Shown: one piece after another, positions 9,240 through 18,156 of the stretch
Position numbering within the stretch: position 1 is the stretch's first letter
Layout of the letters: each line of letters starts with the position of its first letter
Program-made: the position numbers and the translations under genes
The notes under the pieces: generated by a model
Database searches by the model: none
Told to the model about the DNA's origin: nothing
Seen by the model: the letters and a program-made list of their open reading frames with translations, nothing else
Assembly: GCF_016756615.1 (NCBI RefSeq)
Contig: NZ_AP023262.1
Span: 558,001-622,000, forward strand
DNA length: 64,000 nt
Direction of reading: 5' to 3'
From: Mesorhizobium sp. L-8-3
GTDB taxonomy: Bacteria > Pseudomonadota > Alphaproteobacteria > Rhizobiales > Rhizobiaceae

Positions 9240-9839
9240 TCAGACGATCGTGTCGAAGAGCCGCAGGATCCAGGAGACCTGGTAGAGCAACGTTCCGGCG
9301 ACGAAAACGGCCTGAAATGCGCGGTTCTTCGTCCATGCGGCAGCGATGCAGAGGGCGACGAGGATCGGCGTGCGGACAAGATATTCCGTACCGAAACGCG
9401 CGAAATGCGCCTGGCCCTTGATCAGCGTGTCGACGATGTCGAACACGTAGGTTGCGGCCAGCACGCCGAAGAACCAGGTCCGCCGCGAGATGAAGAAGTC
9501 CTCGTAGCCGGCATAGTCGTACATGCTGTCGGGGAAAAGCAGAGCCGCCAGCAGGAACAGCAGCACCGCATAGGCGATGATGAAGAGATAGGCGCCGAAG
9601 GTCCATTGCGTGATGCCGAACAGGCCGAACTCCCACCACCAGAAGTGGACAAGCATCAAAAGCACCGAAGCCACCCACGCCAGATGCACGGGATAGAGCC
9701 GGTACTGGGCCGGGTGCTGGATGATGCGGGCGACACCGGAGAGCAGCCGCGTAACGCCGAGGCCGATCACCATGCCCATGACGATGCGGATATGCGGAAA
9801 GGCTTCCGCCCCGGCCGCCAGATGCTCTCCCGCCGCCAT
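9240..9839 (-). CDS. Hypothetical multi-pass membrane protein
   Basis: 199 residues starting at ATG 9839, which overlaps the stop of the EamA gene by one base (TGATG); the two are co-transcribed and coupled. At least five hydrophobic segments are seen, including WVASVLLMLVHFWWWEFGLF, YLFIIAYAVLLFLLAALLF, FFGVLAATYVF and PILVALCIAAAW. I do not recognise a named family. Coupling to a small drug/metabolite-transporter-type protein suggests a membrane complex or joint regulation, without indicating a substrate. Confidence 0.65.
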   Translation of the reverse strand: MAAGEHLAAGAEAFPHIRIVMGMVIGLGVTRLLSGVARIIQHPAQYRLYPVHLAWVASVLLMLVHFWWWEFGLFGITQWTFGAYLFIIAYAVLLFLLAALLFPDSMYDYAGYEDFFISRRTWFFGVLAATYVFDIVDTLIKGQAHFARFGTEYLVRTPILVALCIAAAWTKNRAFQAVFVAGTLLYQVSWILRLFDTIV

Positions 9840-10276
9840 CAGAGCCGGACCGTCAAGAGGATGACGCCGCCAGCGATCATGACGACGCCAAGCCAGTTGG
9901 CTGCCGACAGCTTCTCCCCGAGAACAAGAACGCCGAACGCGGCGACAAGTACGACGCTCAGCTTGTCGAGCGGCGCGACGCGGGCGGCATCGCCAAGTTT
10001 CAGCGCTCGGAAGTAGCACAGCCACGAGGCGCCGGTGGCAAGGCCGGACAACAGCAGGAAAAGATAGGTGCGGCCGGAAACGGAGCCGGAAGCCTGCCAT
10101 TGCCCGGACGCGAGCAGGATGCCGCCCAGCGCACCCAGGATGACGATGGTGCGCACGAAGGTGGCGAAGTCGGAATTGACGTTCTCCACGCCGACCTTGG
10201 CGAAGATGGCCGTCAGCGCGGCGAAACAGGCCGACAGCAATGCCCAGAACTGCCAGGATGCAAGCAAGGATTTCAT
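9839..10276 (-). CDS. EamA/DMT-type small membrane transporter
   Basis: 145 residues, about five transmembrane helices, roughly half the length of a standard two-repeat EamA permease. The pattern (SWQFWALLSACFAALTAIFA, the central ATGASWLCYFRALKLG and the conserved C-terminal GEKLSAANWLGVVMIAGGV) is that of the single-domain EamA/DMT group, which probably acts as a dimer. Its stop overlaps the next membrane protein. A 15-bp palindrome (10289-10303) lies 13 bp before the start codon. Confidence 0.82.
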   Translation of the reverse strand: MKSLLASWQFWALLSACFAALTAIFAKVGVENVNSDFATFVRTIVILGALGGILLASGQWQASGSVSGRTYLFLLLSGLATGASWLCYFRALKLGDAARVAPLDKLSVVLVAAFGVLVLGEKLSAANWLGVVMIAGGVILLTVRL

Positions 10277-10288
10277 GCTGTCTGTCTA

Positions 10289-10303
10289 GACCAATCGTTG
10301 GTC
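10289..10303. promoter_or_regulatory. 15-bp palindrome ahead of the EamA gene
   Basis: GACCAATCGTTGGTC is a perfect palindrome about a central base, positioned between the EamA start codon (10276) and its upstream region, in the divergent space shared with the exported protein gene at 10572. A repressor operator or mRNA leader hairpin is possible; no cognate regulator is nearby. Confidence 0.35.
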
Positions 10304-10571
10304 GGGTTGAACCACCCCCTAGCCCGTCAGGCAAGGAATAAGCGCTGCGCCAGAGACATGCCGGGATTTTGCCCTCGCCGGCGATACCCTCGGTGCCCGA
10401 CCGGCTGCCCACGTTGGCATGCGGTGCACCGCAAAGAACTGCCGCACCTCATTGCCGCCAAGGAATGGTCACGCAATGACCCGCTCGTGACCAGCTTCTG
10501 TCCCCATTTCGCGTATGAGGTGCTCCCGCCACCCGAACTGTTCGTCTGCCAACCGATGGAAAGGAAGATCC

Positions 10572-10943
10572 ATGCGCACAATGACGATCCTTGCGGCCGG
10601 TGCTGCCCTCATTTTCGTTTCGGCCGCGAGCGCCCAGGAACAGCCGGCCGCGCCGCCGGCGGGTTCCGCTCCGACGGCGCCGAGCGCACAACCGGCCCGG
10701 CCGAGCATTCAGAGTGTGAACATCGTCGACATCAAGGAACTGCCCGAGGCCACCCAGACGCAGGTCAATGAGGTTGTCGACAAGACCAGCGATGCCGATC
10801 TTCAGAAGCTGCGCAGCACCGTCGACGCGACACCCCAAGTCAAGTCCGCACTCGAAGCCAAGGGGCTTTCGTCCGCGCAGGTCGTCGCTTTCAGCATGGG
10901 CAACGACGGCGTACTGACGCTGATAACCAAGAAGCCGGGTTGA
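10572..10943 (+). CDS. Exported hypothetical protein
   Basis: 123 residues from ATG 10572, with GGAAAGGAAG upstream. The N-terminus is a signal peptide (MRTMTILAAGAALIFVSAAS, cleavage likely at ASA-QEQ) followed by a Pro/Ala-rich linker to about residue 50. The folded part (IVDIKELPEATQTQVNEVVD, then SALEAKGLSSAQVVAFSMG) is short and not recognised. A strong hairpin follows the gene. Probably periplasmic; function unknown. Confidence 0.72.
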   Translation: MRTMTILAAGAALIFVSAASAQEQPAAPPAGSAPTAPSAQPARPSIQSVNIVDIKELPEATQTQVNEVVDKTSDADLQKLRSTVDATPQVKSALEAKGLSSAQVVAFSMGNDGVLTLITKKPG

Positions 10944-10950
10944 GTATCCG

Positions 10951-10981
10951 GACGGACGGGCCGATCTGCGGCCCGTCCGTC
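10951..10981 (+). terminator. Hairpin terminator after the exported protein gene
   Basis: Perfect 12-bp stem (GACGGACGGGCC with GGCCCGTCCGTC) and a 7-base loop, starting 8 bp after the stop codon. There is no T-run after the stem, so termination is likely but may be partial. Confidence 0.6.
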
Positions 10982-11063
10982 GCATCACAACTGGAACCAC
11001 AGGCGGCCGGGATTCGTTTCGGTTCTTTCGAAGCGTCGAATAGCAGGCCACAGGGAGCGCGTG

Positions 11064-11543
11064 ATGCCGTTTCTCGACCTCAGAAGCACAACCGCCGTCG
11101 CAATCGCCGCCCTGCTGGTCGGCGTTGCACCCGAGGGCTGGGCGCAAGGGCTCGAAAGCAAGGAAACGGTTGAGAAGATCGTCGGCTCGGAGGTCAAGGA
11201 AGAAGAAGCACGCGCCGCCGCCGACGCCGAAAAAGTCATCGCCGCGATCGACAGGACCAGCGAAAATATCGGGACGGTCCGCAAGATCTCCAGGCTCGAC
11301 AAGATCGACATCGTCTTCCTGGCCGATGCGGCCGTCACTGAAGGCGGCCCGCCGCCGCAGATCGAGGCGAAGGTGAAAGAGCACGAAAAAGAGATCGCCG
11401 ACCTGCGGAAGGAGATCGAGGGCAACGCCATGCTGTTCCATGCGATCGACTCCAGGCAGATCCTGACCCGGGATGTGCTGGCAATAGACTTCGACAGCCC
11501 CAACACCGCAGTCATCTACGCGGCTGCGAAACCTGCGCAATAG
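11064..11543 (+). CDS. Exported hypothetical protein with charged coiled-coil region
   Basis: 159 residues from ATG 11064, with AGGGAG 7 bp upstream; a GTG directly before it is an alternative. A signal peptide is seen (TTAVAIAALLVGVAPEGWAQ, cleavage after AQG or AWA-like site). The mature part is highly charged, KETVEKIVGSEVKEEEARAA and IEAKVKEHEKEIADLRKEIE, consistent with helices or a short coiled coil. No family recognised. It follows another exported protein with about 120 bp and a terminator between them. Confidence 0.68.
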   Translation: MPFLDLRSTTAVAIAALLVGVAPEGWAQGLESKETVEKIVGSEVKEEEARAAADAEKVIAAIDRTSENIGTVRKISRLDKIDIVFLADAAVTEGGPPPQIEAKVKEHEKEIADLRKEIEGNAMLFHAIDSRQILTRDVLAIDFDSPNTAVIYAAAKPAQ

Positions 11544-11680
11544 TCGGTTCGGATCCCCGACCGCAGACCCGACCGCGCGGCAGCATCGTCGAACCTGCAG
11601 GCATTGATCGGCGGCCAGCAAGCGACTATCTGGGTTCTGCACTTTCCAGCCTCACCCTCCCCGCCATCCGAGGAATCCCC

Positions 11681-12385
11681 ATGGCCGATCTCTCCGCCTT
11701 CCCGATCAACACGCGCTGGCCGGCCAAAAATCCGGACGTGCTGCAGCTCTATTCGCTGCCGACCCCGAACGGCGTCAAGGTATCGACCATGCTGGAGGAG
11801 ATCGGCCTCCCCTACGAGCCGCATCTCATCGACATCGGCAAGAACGAGAGCTGGACGCCGGAGTTCCTGTCGCTCAATCCGAACGGCAAGATTCCGGCGA
11901 TCGTCGACCCCAACGGGCCCGGCGGCGAACCGATCGGCTTGTTCGAGTCAGGCGCGATCCTCGTCTATCTCGCCGAGAAGACCGGGCTCTTGATGCCGAA
12001 GGATCCGGCGCGCCGTTACGAGACCCTGCAATGGGTGTTCTTCCAGATGGCGTCGGTCGGTCCGATCTTCGGACAGGTCGGCTTCTTCTACAGGTTCGCC
12101 GGCCGCGAGATCGAGGACAAACGCCCGCTGCAGCGCTACGCCGACGAATCCAGGCGCCTTGTCGGCGTGCTCGAGACACGGCTCGCCGATCGCAAATGGA
12201 TCATGGGCAACGACTATTCGATCGCCGATATCGCAACCTTCCCCTGGGTGCGCACGCTGAAGGTCTATTACGAGGCGGACGCGCTTATCGGGTTCAAGGA
12301 TTTCCCCAGGACCATGGCATGGCTCGACCGAGCCCTGGAGCGGCCAGCCTCGCAGCGCGGCCTCAACATCCCGGCGCGAGGCTGA
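11681..12385 (+). CDS. Glutathione S-transferase, YghU/YfcG (Ure2p-like) type
   Basis: 234 residues. The N-terminal thioredoxin-like domain has the subclass signature LYSLPTPNGVKVSTMLEEIG, NPNGKIPAIVDP and glutathione-binding FESGAILVYLAEK. The helical domain has FGQVGFFYRFAG and the capping motif IMGNDYSIADIATFPW. Family members YfcG and YghU bind two glutathiones and reduce disulfides or organic peroxides; that activity is a fair expectation here. It faces the type I secretion genes across a terminator hairpin. Confidence 0.9.
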   Translation: MADLSAFPINTRWPAKNPDVLQLYSLPTPNGVKVSTMLEEIGLPYEPHLIDIGKNESWTPEFLSLNPNGKIPAIVDPNGPGGEPIGLFESGAILVYLAEKTGLLMPKDPARRYETLQWVFFQMASVGPIFGQVGFFYRFAGREIEDKRPLQRYADESRRLVGVLETRLADRKWIMGNDYSIADIATFPWVRTLKVYYEADALIGFKDFPRTMAWLDRALERPASQRGLNIPARG

Positions 12386-12407
12386 AGGACAAGTGAAGAT
12401 AGCCGGC

Positions 12408-12440
12408 AGCGGGCGGGCTCCTCCGACGGAGCCTCCCGCT
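12408..12440. terminator. Terminator hairpin between convergent genes
   Basis: AGCGGGCGGGCTCC (12408-12421) pairs with GGAGCCTCCCGCT (12428-12440) apart from one bulge and a G-T pair, with a 6-base loop. It lies between the stop codons of the GST gene and the HlyD gene and can serve both strands. Confidence 0.6.
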
Positions 12441-12447
12441 CTCGGCC

Positions 12448-13755
12448 CTACTCCTCGCGGAAAGCCCGCTCGATCTGGTCGCTCAAAGGCTTGACCAGAT
12501 AGGACAGGATGGTGCGGTCGGTCGTGCGGAAGAAGACCTCGGCCGGCATGCCCGGCGTCAGCGTGAGCCCCTTCAGACGCGCGACCTGTTCCTTCGGCAA
12601 GATCACGAAAGCGGTGTAGTAGGCCGCCCCGGTGCGCTGCTCGATGGTGAGATCGGCCGAGACGTTGCGCAGCACACCGTCGAGCTCGGGCGTGGTGGTC
12701 ATGTTGAAGGCCGACAGCCTGACGGCCGCCTCCTGCCCGGGCCGCAGCTGGTCGATGTCCTGAGGCGCGACCTGCACCTCGATGGTGAGATCGTCCGAGA
12801 CCGGCACGATCTGCATCAGCACTTCGCCTGGTGAGATCACCCCGCCGACCGTATGGACGGCAAGCTGATGCACCACGCCGTCCTGCGGGCTGCGGATCTC
12901 GATGCGCTTGAGCTGGTCCTCGGCGGCGACGCGGCGCTCCGCGAGCTCGGAGAGCTTGCCCTGGGCTTCGCGCAGCTGGCCGGCGACCTCGCTTCGCATC
13001 TCCTGGCCGATGTAGATGATCTGAAGCTCGATCTCGCTGGCGCGTCCCTTGGACTGGGCGATCGCGGCGGTGAGCTGCCCGAGCTCCCCGTCGAGCCGCA
13101 CGGCGTCGCGCTCCAGCGCCGTCATGCGCTCGAGCGACACCAGCTTCTTCTGCCAGAGCTGACGGACGCTCGCCAGCTCTTCCTTCATGATCTCGATTTC
13201 CTTGCTCTTGGCCGATTTCTGCAGCTCGAGACCGGAGACCTCCTCGCCGAGCTGCGCGATGCGCTCGCGCAGCTGCGATTTCTGTCCTTCCCGCGCCGAC
13301 CGGCGGAACTCGAACAGGGACCGCTCGCCGGCGATCATGCGCTTGACGACCGGATCGTCCTCGCGCTCCAGCAGCGCGGCCGGGAATTCGACGGTCTCGG
13401 CGCCGTCACGCTCCGCCTCGAGGCGGGCGACACGCGCCTGGAGCTCGTCGATGCTCTTGGAGACGACGCCCAGATTGGCGCGGGTCAGTGTCTCGTCGAG
13501 CTTGACGAGAACGTCGCCCTCCTTGACGGAGGTGCCTTCGCGCACATTGATCTGGCCGACGACGCCGCCGGACGGATGCTGGATCTTCTTGACGCTGGAA
13601 TCGACCACCATGCGGCCGCCCGTGATGACCGCCCCGGACAGCTTGGTGGTCGCGGCCAGACCGCCGATCCCGCCGATGAAGAATACCGCCGTCGCGACAC
13701 CGGCAATGAGATAGCGCCGGATCGACTGCTCGATCGATTTGTCGTTCGCGGACAT
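12448..13755 (-). CDS. Type I secretion membrane-fusion (HlyD/PrsE) adaptor
   Basis: 435 residues. One N-terminal transmembrane segment (YLIAGVATAVFFIGGIGGLA) is followed by the biotinyl-lipoyl-like half KIQHPSGGVVGQINVREG, a long coiled coil (roughly residues 90-285, for example SIDELQARVARLEAERDGAE), the second lipoyl half RIEIRSPQDGVVHQLAVHT, and a C-terminal beta domain ending EVFFRTTDRTILSYLVKPLS. This order is that of HlyD-family periplasmic adaptors, closest to PrsE. Its ATG overlaps the ABC gene stop (TGATG). It would bridge the inner-membrane ABC protein to a TolC-like outer-membrane protein, which is not in this window. Confidence 0.92.
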   Translation of the reverse strand: MSANDKSIEQSIRRYLIAGVATAVFFIGGIGGLAATTKLSGAVITGGRMVVDSSVKKIQHPSGGVVGQINVREGTSVKEGDVLVKLDETLTRANLGVVSKSIDELQARVARLEAERDGAETVEFPAALLEREDDPVVKRMIAGERSLFEFRRSAREGQKSQLRERIAQLGEEVSGLELQKSAKSKEIEIMKEELASVRQLWQKKLVSLERMTALERDAVRLDGELGQLTAAIAQSKGRASEIELQIIYIGQEMRSEVAGQLREAQGKLSELAERRVAAEDQLKRIEIRSPQDGVVHQLAVHTVGGVISPGEVLMQIVPVSDDLTIEVQVAPQDIDQLRPGQEAAVRLSAFNMTTTPELDGVLRNVSADLTIEQRTGAAYYTAFVILPKEQVARLKGLTLTPGMPAEVFFRTTDRTILSYLVKPLSDQIERAFREE

Positions 13756-15503
13756 CAGCCGTTACCTTCCTCTGCGGTCGCCACCACCTTGAGTGGCACC
13801 TGCACCGGTCCCGGCCGCATCACCTTGCCGAGGACCTCGTTCTTGGGACCGAAGGCCTGGGCGCGGCCGCCGGCCATGACCAGCACCAGGTCGAGACTGG
13901 CCAAGGCGCTCGGCCGATGCGCCACCACCACGGCGATGCCGCCACGGCTGCGCACGCTCTGGATGGCCCCCATCAGAGCCTCCTCGCCTTCGGCGTCGAG
14001 ATTGGAGTTGGGCTCGTCAAGGATGACCACGAACGGATCGCCGTAGAGGGCGCGGGCCAGTGCGACGCGCTGCCGCTGCCCCGCCGACAGGCCGGCCCCA
14101 CCCTCGCCGATCCTGGTGTCGTAGCCTTCCGGCAACCTGACAATGAGATCGTGCACGCCCGCCGCGGCCGCCGCCTTCAGGATCTTGTCCGACGGCGCGT
14201 CGGGCTCGAAGCGGGAGATGTTCTCGGCGATGGTGCCATCGAAGAGCTGCACGTCCTGCGGCAGATAGCCGATATGAGGACCGAGCTCCTCCGGCGTCCA
14301 CTGCTCCAGCGTCGCACCGTCGAGGCGCACGGTGCCGCGCGCCGGCACCCAGACGCCGGCAATGGCGCGGGCGAGCGAAGACTTGCCCGAGGCGCTGGGG
14401 CCGATGACGCCGAGCCCGGCGCCCTTTTCGAGGCTGAAGTTGACGTCCTGGACCACCAGCTTCCTGTCGCCGGGCGGCACGATGGTGACGTTCTCCACGG
14501 AGAGCAGACGCTGCGGCGCCTTGAGTTCGACGCTGACCGGGGTCTCCGGCAGCAAGGCGAGAAGCTGCTTCAGCCGGCTCCAGCTCTGTCGTGCGGATAC
14601 GAAACCCTTCCAGTGGGCGATCGCCAGCTCGATCGGCGCCAGGGCGCGGCTCATCATGATCGAGGCGGCGATCATGATGCCTCCGGTGGCCTGACCGAGC
14701 ACCACCAGATAGGCGCCGATGGCGAGGATGCCCGACTGCAGCACGAGCCGCAGGATGCGGGAGACGGTGCCGAGCGTGCCGGCAACGTCGCTGGCCTTGG
14801 CGTGCGAGGCGAGATAGTCCGAGTTGATGGTTGCCCAGCGTTCTCCCATGCGAGCGCCGAAGCCCATGGCCTGCAGCGCCTCGTTGTTGCGGCGCGTCGC
14901 CTCGGCCAGCGACTGGCGTCCCTGCGCGAGCTGCCCGGCTGCCTTGGTGGGTTCCCTGGTCAGCATTTCGGCGAGCAGGGTGAGGGCAAAGAGGATGATG
15001 GCGCCGGCGAGCGCGGTAACGCCGATCCAGAAATGGAAAAGGAAGCAGATGCCGATATAGAGCGGCATCCAGGGCAGGTCGAACAGCGCGGTCGGCCCGG
15101 CGCTCGACAGGAAGGAACGGATCTGGTCCAGGTCGCGCAGCGGCTGCAGGCCGTCGCCGTTCATCTTGGTGCGCAGCGGCAGGCGCATCAGGGCCGAATA
15201 GACCTGACCGCTCATCTGGCCGTCGAGCGCGGCGCCGAGGCGTACCATCAGACGGGACCGGATCAGCTCGAGCACGCCCTGGAAAGCGAACATGGTGCCG
15301 GCGACGAGCATCAGGCCGACCAGGGTCGGCAGGCTCTTGGAGGGAATGACGCGGTCATAGACCTGGAGCATGAAAAACGAGCCCGTGAGCGCCAATATGT
15401 TGATGACGCCCGTCATCAAGCCAACGCCGCCAAAGGCTTTGCGGAAAGACATCAACGCCTTTGCCAGCGTCATGCGCGTGGTATCGTTCGAGCTCTGTTG
15501 CAT
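13755..15503 (-). CDS. Type I secretion ABC transporter permease/ATPase (PrsD-like)
   Basis: 582 residues from ATG 15503 (GAAGAAG just upstream). A longer reading from TTG 15614 adds 37 residues with no visible ribosome-binding site. The transmembrane domain (residues about 15-290; INILALTGSFFMLQVYDRVI near the start) matches PrsD/RTX exporters without a C39 peptidase domain. The nucleotide-binding domain has Walker A GPSASGKSS, signature LSAGQRQR and Walker B VVILDEPNSNLD. It exports unfolded proteins together with the HlyD-type partner. No RTX-repeat substrate gene lies nearby, so the cargo is encoded elsewhere. Confidence 0.92.
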   Translation of the reverse strand: MQQSSNDTTRMTLAKALMSFRKAFGGVGLMTGVINILALTGSFFMLQVYDRVIPSKSLPTLVGLMLVAGTMFAFQGVLELIRSRLMVRLGAALDGQMSGQVYSALMRLPLRTKMNGDGLQPLRDLDQIRSFLSSAGPTALFDLPWMPLYIGICFLFHFWIGVTALAGAIILFALTLLAEMLTREPTKAAGQLAQGRQSLAEATRRNNEALQAMGFGARMGERWATINSDYLASHAKASDVAGTLGTVSRILRLVLQSGILAIGAYLVVLGQATGGIMIAASIMMSRALAPIELAIAHWKGFVSARQSWSRLKQLLALLPETPVSVELKAPQRLLSVENVTIVPPGDRKLVVQDVNFSLEKGAGLGVIGPSASGKSSLARAIAGVWVPARGTVRLDGATLEQWTPEELGPHIGYLPQDVQLFDGTIAENISRFEPDAPSDKILKAAAAAGVHDLIVRLPEGYDTRIGEGGAGLSAGQRQRVALARALYGDPFVVILDEPNSNLDAEGEEALMGAIQSVRSRGGIAVVVAHRPSALASLDLVLVMAGGRAQAFGPKNEVLGKVMRPGPVQVPLKVVATAEEGNG

Positions 15504-16000
15504 CTTCTTCACCGGTTGTCCGACCACGACGCCAGCACGTCGCGGGCGATACGGTTGAAAGCTTGTTCTGGGCTTCTTTATGACTTCGACGAGTATGCCG
15601 GAAGGCCGGGCCAATAGCGCAATGACAACCGCCCGACAATCATCTTACCCCGGTAACGTTTTATCGCAGATTAATACAAGGGTACAGACGGTTGTGTGAT
15701 TGCAGCTTGAATATGGCCGAGGGTCCGGCAAGCATTGCGTGCAAAGGATTCCAGCCCTCCGATCGCCCGCCACCCCGCTGATCGGCCGCGCGAAGGGGGC
15801 CGCCCGCCGCAGATGCCGCGACGGTGTCGCCACGGCCCTGGCCGGCGGGCCGGACCTCGGCCGTCCTGCTCAGCCCTCGCTTCGGCAAAGGCTTGAATCA
15901 CGGGTGGTTTTGCATTCCACTGCGGTGTATGCGGATGCAGCCGAGGAGCCACCGGGAAGCGCATTCCCGTCACAGCAGGATCGTTCAGAGAGCCAAGCAA
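15504..16000. other. Divergent intergenic region between secretion genes and aminotransferase
   Basis: About 500 bp holding the promoters of the type I secretion operon (leftward) and tyrB (rightward). The aminotransferase frame stays open back to 15824, but the predicted residues before Met 16001 (Arg-rich, MSPRPWPAG...) look non-coding. No confident promoter hexamers or operator were found. Confidence 0.5.
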
Positions 16001-17197
16001 ATGTTCCAGCATGTCGAAGCCTATCCAGGCGACCCGATCTTCGCGATCGTCGACGCGTATCAGAAGGACCCTCGCCCGCATAAGGTGAATGTCAGCATCG
16101 GGCTCTACTACGATGGCGACGGTAACATCCCGGTGCTGTCTTCGGTGAAAAAAGCCGAGGCAATGCGGGCACTCGACACCAGCCCCCGCGCCTATCAGCC
16201 TATCGAAGGGGCGACGAACTACCGCAGGGCCGTGCAGCAACTGGTGTTCGGCGCCAGCCACGAGGCGGTCGTCTCCAACCGTATCGCCACCATCCAGACC
16301 ATCGGCGGCTCCGGCGCGCTCAAGGTCGGTTCCGACTTCCTGAAGCGCTATTTCCCGGACAGCCAGGTCTGGGTCAGCGATCCGACCTGGGACAACCATC
16401 GCGTCGTCTTCCAGGGCTCGGGCTTCACCGTGAACACCTATCCCTACTACGACCCCGCCACCGGCGGCGTGCGCTTCGAGGCGATGCTGGACGCCCTGAG
16501 GAAATTGCCTGCCAAGAGCATCGTGCTGCTCCATCCCTGCTGCCACAATCCGACCGGCGTGGACCTGACCCGCGCGCAGTGGGAGGAACTGATCCCCCTC
16601 ATCGCCGAGAAGCAGCTCATTCCCTACATGGACATAGCCTATCAGGGTTTCGGCGATGGGATCGAGGAAGACGCCTTCGCGGTGCGCGCCATGGCCGATG
16701 CCGGCGTCAGCTTCCTCGTCAGCAATTCCTTCTCGAAGAACCTCTCCTATTACGGCGAGCGTTGCGGCGGGCTCTCTGTGGTCTGCGCCGACGCCGACGA
16801 GGCGGGGCGGGTGCTCGGCCAACTCAAGCTCACCGTGCGCGCCAACTATTCCAGCCCGCCGACCTTCGGCGGCCAGGTCGCGGCAACGGTCATGCTCGAC
16901 CCTGATCTGCGCGCCGAATGGGAAGGCGAGGTGACGGCGATGCGCGAACGCATCAAGGCGATGCGCAAGACGCTTCACGACGTGCTGACCGCGCGCATCC
17001 AGGACCGGGATTTCGGCTATCTGCTCAGCCAGCGCGGCATGTTCAGCTATACCGGACTGACGCCCGAACAGGTGGATCGTCTGCGCGACGAGTTCGCGGT
17101 CTATCTGGTTCGCTCCGGCCGCATGTGCGTGGCCGGCATCAACGAGAAGAACGCCGCCACCCTCGCCGAGGCCATGGCCGCGGTGATGGCGAAGTAA
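16001..17197 (+). CDS. tyrB: Aromatic amino acid aminotransferase (aspartate aminotransferase family Ia)
   Basis: 398 residues from ATG 16001; the conserved start [16 protein letters not shown] fixes the start. Landmarks of the PLP fold type I TyrB/AspC group are present: [13 protein letters not shown], the [12 protein letters not shown] strand, [13 protein letters not shown], and [16 protein letters not shown] whose Lys binds PLP, with a C-terminal Arg in [12 protein letters not shown] for the substrate carboxylate. It transfers amino groups between aromatic or dicarboxylic amino acids and 2-oxoglutarate. It is monocistronic, followed by a terminator hairpin. Confidence 0.92.
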   Translation: MFQHVEAYPGDPIFAIVDAYQKDPRPHKVNVSIGLYYDGDGNIPVLSSVKKAEAMRALDTSPRAYQPIEGATNYRRAVQQLVFGASHEAVVSNRIATIQTIGGSGALKVGSDFLKRYFPDSQVWVSDPTWDNHRVVFQGSGFTVNTYPYYDPATGGVRFEAMLDALRKLPAKSIVLLHPCCHNPTGVDLTRAQWEELIPLIAEKQLIPYMDIAYQGFGDGIEEDAFAVRAMADAGVSFLVSNSFSKNLSYYGERCGGLSVVCADADEAGRVLGQLKLTVRANYSSPPTFGGQVAATVMLDPDLRAEWEGEVTAMRERIKAMRKTLHDVLTARIQDRDFGYLLSQRGMFSYTGLTPEQVDRLRDEFAVYLVRSGRMCVAGINEKNAATLAEAMAAVMAK

Positions 17198-17209
17198 CGG
17201 CCGCATTCT

Positions 17210-17255
17210 CCCGGCGGCTCGCATTGACCGCAGCCGCCGGGCCCCGTGCTTTTCC
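17210..17255 (+). terminator. Rho-independent terminator of tyrB
   Basis: Perfect 10-bp stem CCCGGCGGCT / AGCCGCCGGG (17210-17219 and 17232-17241) starting 12 bp after the stop, then a short TTTT at 17250-17253. Confidence 0.7.
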
Positions 17256-17395
17256 CGTATTCCACACCGTGGCGTTCCGGCTCGCTGCGCTCGCCCGCGG
17301 GCCCGAGGATGAACGAAGGGAGGGCCGAACAGGTTTGGCCCCGCTTGCAGATTCTCATAGAGCCATGAATTCCCTCCCGGCGTCATCACACACCA

Positions 17396-17488
17396 GGCAG
17401 GGAGGACGTCCTCTTCCTGGCCTCGCCGGACTCGCCCTTCATGGTCGGCTGCGCTGTGCCGGTCGACGGCGGCGTGACGGCGCAATGA
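17396..17488 (+). pseudogene. C-terminal fragment of a short-chain dehydrogenase (SDR)
   Basis: The frame from about 17396 to the TGA at 17486-17488 encodes GREDVLFLASPDSPF, then MVGCAVPVDGGVTAQ. This is the classic C-terminus of an SDR oxidoreductase (the xxVLFLAS...VDGG pattern that precedes the end of the protein). No start codon, Rossmann motif or catalytic YxxxK is found upstream, only repeat-like GC-rich sequence. It is a relic of about 30 codons rather than a gene. Confidence 0.65.
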
Positions 17489-17732
17489 TCGGGTCCGCAG
17501 TCGCGCGTCCGTTGCGCCGGCAGCGCATGCAACCCTGCGTCCATCATCCTTAGGCGTTAGGCCGGGAAAGGGAACCCCGGCGCGGCTCAAACGTTCCTTC
17601 TCCTCGAAGATACGCCGCGCGCCCGCAGGCGCACGGGGGATATGTTGGATGCGCACATCGTGCTTCCGAAGATCGCTTGCGACCTTGGGGGCCGGCCGAT
17701 GCGCCGGACACGCCAGATGGGGAGTCTGGACC

Positions 17733-17843
17733 ATGAAGCAGTATTTCAGCCCGGGAGACATATTGCTCGAGGCCGCTTGTGTAGTCGCCGTTCCGGCGAC
17801 GCTTCTGTTGACGGTCGTTCTCGCCGGCTTTCTCATTCTCTGA
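17733..17843 (+). CDS. Small single-span membrane protein (putative)
   Basis: A 36-residue reading frame, MKQYFSPGDILLEAA then CVVAVPATLLLTVVLAGFLIL, starting at ATG 17733 with GGGGAG 9 bp upstream. The second half is one hydrophobic helix ending at the stop. The good ribosome-binding site and clean topology favour a real small membrane protein, but there are no homologues I can name and nothing in the neighbourhood explains it. About 310 bp before the Mrp operon. Confidence 0.45.
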   Translation: MKQYFSPGDILLEAACVVAVPATLLLTVVLAGFLIL

Positions 17844-18156
17844 GGCAGCGGCTCGTCTGTGAAGCCAAGGCTTCTTGATCCATTTTCGAGCCACCGATCG
17901 CGCTGCGGCTGGTGGGGCAAACGCGCGCATGCGAACCGGTTAACTCGCTTTCGGTTGACGAGCGTCGCCCACCAAGCTTTGATGCCGATGTGATGGGCGC
18001 GACTCGAATGCCGCGCTGACATCGGCGTCAATTGCCATTATTGGTCAATGGCTTGCGCGGGGGCAACCACGGCAGCACATGACGCACGTTGCGCCGAGGA
18101 TATTCTTCCCGCTGCCGCATCACACCCATACATAGAACGGATCGCCCAAGCGAAGC

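Noticed and set aside
15504..15614. TTG start giving a 619-residue ABC secretion protein
   Set aside because: No ribosome-binding site before the TTG; the first ATG at 15503 gives the normal family length.
13917..15617. A 566-codon plus-strand frame opposite the type I secretion ABC gene
   Set aside because: Antisense shadow of a well-supported ABC transporter; low-complexity composition without domains.
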